A DNA stretch of 16,637 bases, taken from NCBI GenBank assembly GCA_936928855.1, contig CAKZHZ010000104.1:1-16637 (forward strand), in the 5' to 3' direction. This document shows positions 1-6,527 of the stretch, in pieces. Under the pieces are notes generated by a model that saw nothing but the letters and a program-made list of their open reading frames with translations, was not told the DNA's origin and made no database searches. Source of the stretch: an uncultured Polycyclovorans sp. (GTDB lineage Bacteria; Pseudomonadota; Gammaproteobacteria; Nevskiales; Nevskiaceae). Position numbers and translations under genes: made by a program. Numbering within the stretch: position 1 is the first letter of the stretch; each line of letters starts with the position of its first letter.

Positions 1-470
1 GATCTGGGGATCGCCCGGGCAAGGTTGCCGCCCAGCGAGATGAAGCCCTTGACGGAACCGTCCAGCAGCCCCTCGACCAAGGCCGTGGTGTTGCGGCCCT
101 CCTCCATCGGCGGCTCGAAGCCGTAAAGCTCGCGCAGCTTGTCGTTGGGGACCAGCTTGGGTTTCTCGGTGATGCCCACGGTGCGCTGGCCCTGCACGTT
201 GGAATGGCCGCGCACCGGGCAGATGCCCGCCCCCGGCCGGCCGATGTTGCCGCGCATCAGCAGCAGGTTCACCAGCATGGCAATGCTGTCGCTGCCGTGG
301 ACATGCTGGGTCAGACCCATGCCATAGACGCCGATGCAGCGTTGCGACCGGGCGTAAAGCGCGGCGACCTCGGCCAAGTCGGCGCGGGGCAGGCCGCAGG
401 CGGCCTCGATCTCAGCCCAGTCCAGCGCGCGGACCCAGGCCTCGAACGCCTCGAAATCATGGCCGTGCCG
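1..470 (-). CDS. Molybdopterin oxidoreductase (FdhF/YdeP-like formate dehydrogenase alpha), internal fragment
   Basis: This is the distal part of an open frame that starts at 1751 and runs off the window without a stop; residues ~430-583 of that frame belong here. The visible stretch contains GMGLTQHVHGSDSI, LLLMRGNIGRPGAGICPVRG, HSNVQG and GGNLARAIP, characteristic of the central molybdopterin-binding region of FdhF/YdeP-type formate dehydrogenase-like oxidoreductases (about 750 residues in full). The real protein's N-terminus (Fe-S and early cofactor-binding part) is absent, as is everything beyond the window edge. It has no start of its own: it is joined in frame to an NAGGN amidotransferase, an architecture not known for either family. 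I infer a chimeric join and another source genome, possibly an alphaproteobacterium; the family call is firm, the origin is not. Confidence 0.75.
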
Positions 471-1751
471 GGCGATGAAGGCGCGGCTGACATCCTCCGC
501 ACTCACATGCTGCGCCTGCACCAGCGCTTGATAGTCGGCGTGCGAGCGGTCGCAAAAACCTTTGGCGTAGTCAGCTGGTCCATGCCGGCTGTCCAACATG
601 GGCGGATACCAGTGATAACCGCCAAACACCTCGTCGGCGCCCTGCCCCGACTGCACCACCTTGCTGTGCCGGGAAACCGCTTCCGACAGCAGATAGAAGG
701 CAACACAGTCGTGCGACACCATGGGCTCGCTCATGGCGCGTATGGCTTCCGGCAAGCGATGCAGCAGGTTGCGGCTGTCGATGCGGATCTGCTCGTGGTC
801 GGTTGCGAAGTGCTGTGCCACGCAGTCCGAGTACTCGAACTCGTTGCCCTTCTCCTGACCGACGTCCTCGAACCCGATGGAGTAGGTCCGCAACCGTGCC
901 CCCTGCTCGGCCATCAGACCGACGATGAGACTGGAATCAACACCCCCGGACAGCAGCGCCCCGACCGGCTCGTCGGAGACCAGGCGACGGCGAACGGCCA
1001 GACGGGTGGCCTCGAGCACCTGCTCACGCCACTCCTCGAACGACCGGGCCTCATCGTCCGCACTGCGGTCGAAGCGGAGCGACCAGTAGCGGTGCTCCCG
1101 GTGGCGACCGTCGGGCTCGATGATCTGCAAGGTGCCCGGCGCCAGCTTGCGCACCCCCTTCAGGAGGGTATGCGGGGCGGGCACCACGGCGTGAAAATGG
1201 AGATAGTGATGCAGCGCGACAGGGTCGACCGCGGTGTCGATCCCGCCGCCGGCCAACAACGCCGGCAGGGTGGAAGCAAACCGCAGTCGCGTGCCGTCCC
1301 GGCTGTAGTACAGCGGCTTGATGCCGAGGCGGTCACGCGCCAGCACCAGCCGGCCGCTGTCACGCTCCCACAGGGCAAACGCGAACATGCCCTGAAAGCG
1401 CTGTACACATGCCTCGCCCCAGCGATGCCAGGCCTTGAGAATGACCTCGGTGTCGCCTTCCGAATGGAAGTGATAACCCTCATCACGCAGCGCGGCCCGC
1501 AGTTCGGGATGGTTGTAGAGGGCTCCGTTGAAGACCACCCCAAGCCCCAGTAGCGAATCGATCATCGGCTGCTGGGCGCGTTCGCTGAGATCCATGATCT
1601 TCAGGCGGCGGTGCGCCACCGCCAGGGGACCCTGGGCATACAGGCCATGACCGTCCGGCCCGCGCGGGGCCAGAACCTCACTCATGGCATTGATGGCCTC
1701 AACCGAGGCGGGGGCGCCGTCGAAACGGCGTTCACCGGCGAATCCGCACAT
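471..1751 (-). CDS. asnO: N-acetylglutaminylglutamine (NAGGN) amidotransferase, C-terminally truncated by the join
   Basis: This is an asparagine-synthase-family glutamine amidotransferase of the NAGGN type, which amidates the dipeptide osmolyte N-acetylglutaminylglutamine using Gln and ATP in the cytoplasm. The start is ATG 1751, giving MCGFAGERRF with Cys2 as glutaminase nucleophile and AAGGAG seven bases upstream. The class II glutaminase domain covers ~1-200 (HRRLKIMD, VFNGALYN near 73-80, EGDTEV near 98-103, RDRLGIKPLYY). The synthetase domain begins ~235 with the pyrophosphate loop LSGGVDSS at 268-274, and continues with SEPMVSHD and VVQSGQGADEVFGGYHWYPP, typical of the NAGGN subgroup rather than plain AsnB. 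Authentic sequence stops near SRAFIARH (422-429); family members run to ~590 residues, so roughly the last quarter to third is missing. It follows marR by 33 bases, probably as one operon. The usual partners (ngg ligase, M42 peptidase) would lie beyond the break. Confidence 0.88.
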
Positions 1752-1784
1752 GCGGGTTCTCCTTCTTGCGTGGTGCGCCGGCAC

Positions 1785-2252
1785 TCAGGCCGTGCGCGTG
1801 GGCTCCTTCGATGGCTGCATGAGCGCCATCAAATCGTCGAGTGACTGCGCCAACCGCTTCTGCCGACTGGGACTGAGCGTGGCAAAGCGCTGCACGAAGA
1901 CCGCAGGCAGCACGCCCGGCGCAATCTGCAACCGCTCGCGACCGGCATCGGTGAGGACCAGGTCGAACTGGCGGCGATCACGATCGGACCGCAGGCGCTG
2001 AACCAGCCCTTTGGCCTCCAGCCGATCGAGCACCAGGCTGATGGTCCCCGGGGTCAGGCTGACAGCGGCGGCCAGCCGGCTTGCGGACTGACAGCCCTGC
2101 TGGGCCAGCACCTGCAGACACAGCAGCTGCGAAGCGGTCAGACCAACCCGCGTTTCCAGCAACTTCGAGTGGCTGTCCAACCCCTGCACGATGCGCCGCA
2201 GGGCGCCCGCCAGGCGGGTGAGATCGTCGTCGGTGGCCGGCGGCTTATTCAT
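1785..2252 (-). CDS. MarR-family transcriptional regulator of the NAGGN cluster
   Basis: This is a 155-residue MarR/SlyA-type winged-helix dimer, the usual length. The DNA-binding region is visible: helix-turn-helix at ~55-83 (SASRLAAAVSLTPGTISLVL, then DRLEAKGLV) and the wing at ~86-103 with the MarR-typical RSDRDRRQ followed by VLTDAGRE. Flanking N- and C-terminal helices form the dimer interface. It starts at ATG 2252, which lies immediately inside a perfect inverted repeat containing the promoter, so autorepression is very likely. The start has no Shine-Dalgarno sequence, and the predicted transcript begins within a few bases of the ATG. It sits 33 bases upstream of asnO in the same direction; MarR genes commonly head NAGGN operons, so osmotic or ligand-controlled repression of that pathway is a reasonable inference. 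The ligand cannot be read from the sequence. Confidence 0.88.
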   Translation of the reverse strand: MNKPPATDDDLTRLAGALRRIVQGLDSHSKLLETRVGLTASQLLCLQVLAQQGCQSASRLAAAVSLTPGTISLVLDRLEAKGLVQRLRSDRDRRQFDLVLTDAGRERLQIAPGVLPAVFVQRFATLSPSRQKRLAQSLDDLMALMQPSKEPTRTA

Positions 2253-2292
2253 TTGATGTCAAAGTATATCGCAGCGATCGTTTGACATCAAA
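2252..2292 (-). promoter_or_regulatory. marR-asnO promoter with two MarR operator boxes
   Basis: A perfect 12-base inverted repeat consists of TTTGATGTCAAA at 2252-2263 and TTTGACATCAAA at 2281-2292, separated by 17 bases. Each arm is itself a dyad, TTTGA-N2-TCAAA, the size and symmetry of a MarR dimer site. On the minus strand a sigma70 promoter fits exactly: -35 TTGATG (2286-2291), 17-base spacer, -10 TATACT (2263-2268). One box covers the -35, the other runs from the -10 edge into the start codon, so bound MarR should block RNA polymerase. The distance from the -10 to ATG 2252 is only 10 bases, which predicts a leader of about 3-5 bases. Confidence 0.75.
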
Positions 2293-2316
2293 CCATTGCG
2301 CGCGCGCCACCCCGCC

Positions 2317-2345
2317 ATGACAAGCCGACGGCGTGCCCGGATAAT
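2317..2345 (+). promoter_or_regulatory. Predicted sigma70 promoter for the ettA operon
   Basis: ATGACA at 2317-2322 (5 of 6 to the -35 consensus), a 17-base spacer and GATAAT at 2340-2345 (5 of 6 to the -10). Transcription would start near 2352, leaving ~27 bases before ATG 2379. It lies outside the MarR boxes, so ettA is probably not repressed by MarR. Confidence 0.6.
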
Positions 2346-2378
2346 GCCGGGCCGTTTTCCCATGCATTCGCGGTGACC

Positions 2379-4043
2379 ATGAGCCAGTACGTTTACACGA
2401 TGAACCGGGTCGGCAAGACCGTTCCGCCGAAAAAGGAAATCCTGCGCGACATCTCGCTGTCGTTCTTCCCGGGCGCCAAGATCGGCGTGCTCGGCTACAA
2501 CGGCGCCGGCAAGTCGACCCTGCTGCGGATCATGGCAGGCATCGACAAGGAGTTTCACGGCGAGGCGCGCCCCCAGCCCGGCATCCGCATGGGCTACCTG
2601 CCGCAGGAACCGCAGTTGGATCCCGCCAAGGATGTGCGCGGCAACGTCGAAGAGGCGCTCACCGACATCTTTCGCATCAAGGCGGACCTGGACAAGGTGT
2701 ACGCCGCCTACGCCGAGGAAGATGCCGACTTCGAGAAGCTCAGCGAGAAGCAGCAGAAGCTGGAGTCCGAACTGGAGTCCCTGGACGGCCACAACGTCGA
2801 CGTGATTCTCGACAAGGCTGCGGAAGCCCTCAACCTGCCGCCCTGGGATGCCGACGTCAGCACGCTCTCCGGCGGCGAACGGCGCCGGGTGGCACTGTGC
2901 CGTCTGCTGTTGTCGAAGCCCGACATGATCCTGCTCGACGAGCCCACCAACCACCTGGATGCGGAATCCGTGGCCTGGCTGGAGAAGTTCCTCAAGGACT
3001 TCCCCGGCACCATCATCGCGGTCACCCACGACCGCTACTTCCTCGACAACGTCGCCGGCTGGATCCTGGAACTGGACCGCGGCCACGGCATTCCCTGGCA
3101 GGGCAACTACTCCTCCTGGCTGGAGCAGAAGGAGAAGCGCCTCGCCACCGAGCAGAAGCAGGAGGACGCCCGCGCCAAGGCCATGAAGGAAGAGCTGGAG
3201 TGGGTCCGTCAGAACCCCAAGGGGCGACAGGCCAAGTCCAAGGCCCGCATCAAGGCCTACGAAGAGCTGGCCTCGCAGGAATACCAGAAGCGCAGCGAGA
3301 CCAAGGAGCTTTACATCCCGCCCGGCCCCCGCCTGGGCGACGTGGTACTGGAGGTGGAGGGGGTCGGCAAACAGTACGGCGATCGCTGGCTCTACCAGAA
3401 CCTCAGCTTCCATGTCCCGCGCGGCGCCATCGTCGGCATCATCGGCGCCAACGGTCGTGGCAAGACCACCCTGTTCCGGATGATCACCGGGCAGGAAGCG
3501 CCGGATGCGGGCAGCATCCGCATCGGGGAAACCGTGAAGGTGGCCTACGTTGACCAGAACCGCGATGCGCTGGATGGCGACAAGACCGTGTTCCAGGAAA
3601 TTGCCAACGGCCAGGACATCCTGCGGGCCGGCAGTTTTGAAATGCCCTCACGGGCCTACATCGGCCGCTTCAACTTCAAGGGCGAAAGCCAGCAGAAGCG
3701 CCTGAAGGACCTCTCTGGCGGTGAGCGCAACCGCGTTCACCTGGCCAAGCTGCTGCTGGCCGGCGGCAACCTGCTGCTGCTCGACGAACCCACCAACGAC
3801 CTCGATGTGGAAACACTGCGTGCGCTGGAGGAGGCCCTGCTCGACTTCCCCGGCAACGCCATGGTGATCTCGCACGATCGCTGGTTCCTGGACCGCATCG
3901 CCACCCACATCCTCGCCTTCGAGGATTCCGGCGAGATCGTGTTCCTCGAAGGGAACTACCGCGAGTACGAGGACGACTTCCGCCGCCGCACCGGCGCCGA
4001 GCCTGGCGTCAACCGGCGGCATCGCCACAAGAAACTGGCCTGA
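2379..4043 (+). CDS. ettA: Energy-dependent translational throttle protein EttA (ABC-F ATPase)
   Basis: EttA is a soluble ABC-F protein that binds the ribosomal E site and gates entry into the elongation cycle according to ATP/ADP ratio. The 554-residue product matches E. coli EttA (555) along its length, including the VYTM-RVGK-VPPK N-terminus and the SRAYIGRFNFKG segment. ABC domain 1 has Walker A GYNGAGKST at 39-47, signature LSGGERRRVALC and Walker B LLLDEPTNHLD; the linker/P-site tRNA-interaction motif follows (ELEWVRQNPKGRQAKSKAR). ABC domain 2 has Walker A GANGRGKTT, signature LSGGERNR and Walker B LLLDEPTNDLD. The domain 2 Walker A carries Ala, Arg and Thr where E. coli has GPNGAGKST but still fits GxxGxGK[ST]. 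ATG 2379 is preferred over GTG 2373 by alignment to EttA; no strong Shine-Dalgarno precedes either. First gene of a three-gene operon. Confidence 0.96.
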   Translation: MSQYVYTMNRVGKTVPPKKEILRDISLSFFPGAKIGVLGYNGAGKSTLLRIMAGIDKEFHGEARPQPGIRMGYLPQEPQLDPAKDVRGNVEEALTDIFRIKADLDKVYAAYAEEDADFEKLSEKQQKLESELESLDGHNVDVILDKAAEALNLPPWDADVSTLSGGERRRVALCRLLLSKPDMILLDEPTNHLDAESVAWLEKFLKDFPGTIIAVTHDRYFLDNVAGWILELDRGHGIPWQGNYSSWLEQKEKRLATEQKQEDARAKAMKEELEWVRQNPKGRQAKSKARIKAYEELASQEYQKRSETKELYIPPGPRLGDVVLEVEGVGKQYGDRWLYQNLSFHVPRGAIVGIIGANGRGKTTLFRMITGQEAPDAGSIRIGETVKVAYVDQNRDALDGDKTVFQEIANGQDILRAGSFEMPSRAYIGRFNFKGESQQKRLKDLSGGERNRVHLAKLLLAGGNLLLLDEPTNDLDVETLRALEEALLDFPGNAMVISHDRWFLDRIATHILAFEDSGEIVFLEGNYREYEDDFRRRTGAEPGVNRRHRHKKLA

Positions 4044-4044
4044 C

Positions 4045-4836
4045 ATGCCACCGCAGGGGTTTCGCTGGGCCGGGGCCGAGTACGGCAGGGGGCGCCCGCT
4101 GGTGCTCTTGCATGGTCTCGGGATGCGGCACACCGCCTGGGCGCCGGTGATCCCTGCACTGGCCGAGGAACGCCGCGTCATCGCGCTGGATGTCCCGGGC
4201 TTCGGCGACACGCCGATGCTCCCGGGCGGCGCAACCCCCAGCCTGGCAGCGCTGGCGGCTGGGCTGCAGGAGGAGCTGCGTCAGCGGGGCATCGAAACGC
4301 CCGTGGATGTCGCCGGAAATTCCATGGGCGGGGGCATCGCCCTGGCCCTCGCACTGCGGGGTGACGCACGTGCCGTCGCCGCGCTGTCACCTGCCGGGGT
4401 CTGGCCCGACGACAGCCCGACGCACACCCGTCCGACGCTGCGCCTGCTGCGCCTCGGCGTGCGCCATGGCGCGCTCGCCGCCGATCTGGCCCTGCGCGTC
4501 GGCCTGCTCCGCAGGCTCATGCTGGCGGTCCCGGTGTCGCCCAATGCCCACAGGATCCCCGCCGACACGGCACGGGCCCTCGCCCGCGATCTGGCACAGG
4601 CACCCGGCACACTGCCGACCCTGAACGCCATCGCGCCCCTGCAAGGCCTGACACAACTCTCGACCCCGTGCAGTGTCGCCTTCGGCCGACGCGACTGGCT
4701 GCTGACCGGCTCACGGCGATGGCGTGACCGACTGCCGCGTCATGTCCGCTGGAGCACACCGCCGAACTGGGGCCATGTCCCGATGTGGGACGACCCGGCC
4801 GGCGTCGCCGACTGGATTCTGGAGGCCACCCGATGA
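4045..4836 (+). CDS. Alpha/beta-fold hydrolase
   Basis: A 263-residue alpha/beta hydrolase, typical length for the fold. It shows the oxyanion-hole motif LLHGLG at 21-26, the DVPGFGDT turn at 49-56, the nucleophile elbow GNSMGG with Ser93 at 91-96, a late acid region in AFGRRDWLL, and the catalytic His in NWGHVPMWDDP near the C-terminus. The catalytic triad therefore appears complete. A cap-like, Arg/Leu-rich insertion occupies ~130-185. No signal peptide is evident, so it is probably cytoplasmic. The ATG lies one base after the ettA stop, implying translational coupling, and its own stop overlaps the next gene's start. The substrate cannot be assigned; esterase, lipase-like or C-C hydrolase roles are all possible. 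Confidence 0.85.
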   Translation: MPPQGFRWAGAEYGRGRPLVLLHGLGMRHTAWAPVIPALAEERRVIALDVPGFGDTPMLPGGATPSLAALAAGLQEELRQRGIETPVDVAGNSMGGGIALALALRGDARAVAALSPAGVWPDDSPTHTRPTLRLLRLGVRHGALAADLALRVGLLRRLMLAVPVSPNAHRIPADTARALARDLAQAPGTLPTLNAIAPLQGLTQLSTPCSVAFGRRDWLLTGSRRWRDRLPRHVRWSTPPNWGHVPMWDDPAGVADWILEATR

Positions 4837-5603
4837 ACCCCCTCGCCTACCGGTGGGCGCAAGGAACGCTGACGCCGGTCAGCCCCCTGCACCACGTCGA
4901 CCCCGATAGCCTGCTGGGCATCGACCGGCAAAAACACCTGTTCCTCGACAACCTGCGGCAATTCGTGCTCGGACATCCGGCCAATCACACGTTGCTGACA
5001 GGCGCTCGGGGCACCGGCAAGTCGTCGCTGGTGAAAGCCGCACTCAGCGTGTTCGGTGACCAGGGACTGCGCCTGGTGGCGGTATCGCCGCATGATCTGA
5101 CGGATCTTCCGGAAATTCTGGCGCCGTTGCGCGACCGTCAGGAGCGGTTTGCGCTCTACGTCGATGACTTCAGCGTCTCCGCCAGCGATGTGCGGCTGAC
5201 CGCACTGAAAACCGCGCTGGACGGCGGCCTGGAAGCCCCGCCGGACAACGTGCTGATCCTGGCCACCAGCAATCGCCGTTATCTGCTGCCCACCCACCGC
5301 AGCGACAACGACGAGTTTCACTGGGAAGAAGGTGAGCTGCACCCGGGCGAGTCCACTGAGGAGAAAATCAGCCTGTCGGAGCGTTTCGGCCTGTGGCTGT
5401 CGTTTCAGCCTTTCTCCCAGGCGCAGTACCTCGATGCCGTGCGCTTGCACCTTGCTGCGCTGCAGGGCCCTGCGCTCGATGGCGAGACCGAGAAGCTGGC
5501 CCTGCGCTGGGCGCTGTCGCGCGGATCGCGCTCGGGACGGGTGGCACATCAGTTCGCCCGCCACCACGCCGGCCAGGTCCGCCTGGCGGCGCCCTCGCCC
5601 TGA
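4833..5603 (+). CDS. DUF815-family ATP-binding (AAA-like) protein
   Basis: A 256-residue P-loop ATPase of the DUF815 family, with a function still undefined in the literature I know. Motifs are Walker A LLTGARGTGKSS (54-65), Walker B FALYVDDF (106-113), a sensor-like LILATSNRRYLLP (141-153), and the family-typical DEFHWEEGELHPGESTEEKI (160-179), followed by LSERFGLWLSFQPFSQ. The N-terminal RQKHLFLDNLRQFVLGHPANHTLLTG is also characteristic. The start at 4833 is chosen because it overlaps the hydrolase stop as ATGA and has GGAGG at 4821-4825 seven bases upstream; an in-frame start at 4785 would overlap the hydrolase more deeply and adds an unlikely Arg-rich N-terminus. Last gene of the ettA operon. 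Confidence 0.88.
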   Translation: MNPLAYRWAQGTLTPVSPLHHVDPDSLLGIDRQKHLFLDNLRQFVLGHPANHTLLTGARGTGKSSLVKAALSVFGDQGLRLVAVSPHDLTDLPEILAPLRDRQERFALYVDDFSVSASDVRLTALKTALDGGLEAPPDNVLILATSNRRYLLPTHRSDNDEFHWEEGELHPGESTEEKISLSERFGLWLSFQPFSQAQYLDAVRLHLAALQGPALDGETEKLALRWALSRGSRSGRVAHQFARHHAGQVRLAAPSP

Positions 5604-5627
5604 TCCTCACGCCGTCTGACGGGCAAC

Positions 5628-5653
5628 AAAAAGGCCGTGCTCGACACGGCCTT
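5628..5653 (-). terminator. Rho-independent terminator of tRNA-Pro
   Basis: On the minus strand GGCCGTG and CACGGCC form a 7-bp stem around a 5-base loop (5633-5651), extended by A-T pairs and followed by a T run at 5628-5632. It ends the tRNA-Pro transcript. On the plus strand it may also weakly serve the DUF815 operon, which ends 25 bases away, but the T tail there is poor. Confidence 0.85.
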
Positions 5654-5676
5654 GATCTACCCAACATTGCGGAGAA

Positions 5677-5753
5677 TGGTCGGGGCGATAGGATTCGAAC
5701 CTACGACCCCCTGCCCCCCAGGCAGGTGCGCTACCAAGCTGCGCTACGCCCCG
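5677..5753 (-). tRNA. tRNA-Pro (anticodon GGG)
   Basis: A 77-base tRNA with encoded CCA (5677-5679) and discriminator A at 5680. The acceptor stem is CGGGGCG/CGCCCCG, the D arm contains GCGCAGC-TTGGTA-GCGC, and the T arm has the conserved GGTTCGAATCC. The anticodon arm CCTGC-CTGGGGG-GCAGG places GGG at positions 34-36, decoding CCC and CCU proline codons. It resembles E. coli proL. Its position after ihfA and merR is the usual gammaproteobacterial arrangement. Confidence 0.95.
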
Positions 5754-5767
5754 ACCGATAACCGCAT

Positions 5768-5784
5768 GCCGGAGTGGCTCCGGC
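5768..5784 (-). other. Hairpin in the tRNA-Pro 5' leader
   Basis: GCCGGAG and CTCCGGC can form a 7-bp stem with a 3-base loop, 14 bases upstream of the mature tRNA end. No T run follows, so it is more likely a precursor-RNA structure for end processing than a terminator for merR. Confidence 0.4.
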
Positions 5785-5795
5785 GAGGGGCGCGC

Positions 5796-5824
5796 AGTGT
5801 ATCCAATGCGCCCGATGATGGAAA
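5796..5824 (-). promoter_or_regulatory. Promoter of tRNA-Pro
   Basis: On the minus strand, -35 TTTCCA (5819-5824), a 17-base spacer and -10 TACACT (5796-5801), immediately followed by the GC-only stretch GCGCGCCCC. A GC-rich discriminator is typical of stable-RNA promoters under stringent (ppGpp) control. The start would be near 5789, giving a ~36-base precursor leader. It lies in the 3' flank of merR. Confidence 0.6.
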
Positions 5825-5834
5825 GCGAAACCCC

Positions 5835-6230
5835 TTACTCGTCCGGCAGCAACCGCAGCAGGGACTCCAACTCGTCACGCAGATGCTGGATCTCGCTGGC
5901 CCGACGGGCCCCGGGCCGGACACTTGAAGCGCCCCCTGTAGCCTCGTCCTGCTGCCGCTGCGCGTCGCGCAACTGCTGCCGCGCCCCGGTGATGGTGAAC
6001 CCCTGCTCGTACAGGAGGCTGCGAATCTTGCGCACCATCAGCACATCGTCCTGCTGGTAGTAGCGCCGATTGCCGCGCCGCTTCACCGGCTTGAGCTGCG
6101 GAAACTCCTGCTCCCAGTAACGCAGCACGTGTGGCTTGACGTCACAGAGCTCTGCAACTTCGCCGATCGCGAAGTACCGCTTGGCCGGAATTTCCGGCAG
6201 CGCTTCCGTTTTGAGGTCAACCGCGCGCAT
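5835..6230 (-). CDS. MerR-family transcriptional regulator (ihfA-linked type)
   Basis: A 131-residue MerR-type protein. The winged-helix domain is at ~19-88: YFAIGEVAELCDVKPHVLRY (19-38), the wing RRGNRRYY (51-58), and VLMVRKIRSLLYEQGFTITG leading into the dimerisation helix. The C-terminal part (~83-131) is a short charged helix, RDELESLLRLLPDE at the end, with no Cys cluster for metal binding, so this is not a classic metal sensor. It overlaps the ihfA 3' end by 14 bases and is surely cotranscribed with it. This gene is a constant neighbour of ihfA in gammaproteobacteria, but its targets are not established to my knowledge. Confidence 0.9.
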   Translation of the reverse strand: MRAVDLKTEALPEIPAKRYFAIGEVAELCDVKPHVLRYWEQEFPQLKPVKRRGNRRYYQQDDVLMVRKIRSLLYEQGFTITGARQQLRDAQRQQDEATGGASSVRPGARRASEIQHLRDELESLLRLLPDE

Positions 6231-6510
6231 CGGCTTCCACCCTCAGGCGCAGCTTCTGTCCGGGGCGGAAGGTCACCACCCGACGGGCTGAAATGGGAAT
6301 CTCTTCACCGGTCTTGGGGTTGCGTCCCGGACGGCGGTTCTTCTCGCGAAGCTCGAAGTTGCCGAAGCCGGACAGCTTGACCTCCTCTCCCCCCTCGAGA
6401 CGCGTGCGGATCTCCTCGAAGAAGAGATCGACGAACTCCTTCGCCTCACGCTTGTTGAGGCCAAGATCGTCAAAGAGCGCGTCCGCGAGATCCGCTTTTG
6501 TCAACGCCAC
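6217..6510 (-). CDS. ihfA: Integration host factor subunit alpha
   Basis: IhfA pairs with IhfB to form the sequence-specific DNA-bending protein used in nucleoid organisation, recombination and transcription. The product is 97 residues (E. coli 99) and contains LTKADLADALFDDLGL, the REAKEFVDLFFEEIR helix, KLSGFGNFELREK, and the minor-groove arm NRRPGRNPKTGEEIPI (58-73) with RRVVTFRPGQKLR after it. The start is GTG 6510, preceded by a GGGGGAAA-type ribosome-binding site; the longer in-frame ATG at 6564 would overlap pheT and add residues absent from the family. It follows the pheT stop by 17 bases, matching the pheST-ihfA operon of E. coli, and overlaps merR. Confidence 0.95.
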   Translation of the reverse strand: MALTKADLADALFDDLGLNKREAKEFVDLFFEEIRTRLEGGEEVKLSGFGNFELREKNRRPGRNPKTGEEIPISARRVVTFRPGQKLRLRVEADARG

Positions 6511-6527
6511 CGCTTTCCCCCGGCTGA

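Noticed and set aside
204..1553. A 449-codon plus-strand open frame opposite asnO
   Set aside because: It is an antisense shadow: the minus strand encodes a clear amidotransferase, while this frame shows only low-complexity His/Gln/Arg/Ala composition typical of GC-rich reverse frames.
2362..2376. Four-codon upstream ORF (Met-His-Ser-Arg-stop) just before ettA
   Set aside because: It has no ribosome-binding site and such tiny frames arise easily by chance; not supported as a regulator.
2259..3413. A 384-codon minus-strand open frame opposite ettA
   Set aside because: Shadow of ettA; Leu/Gly/Val-rich with no recognisable motif.
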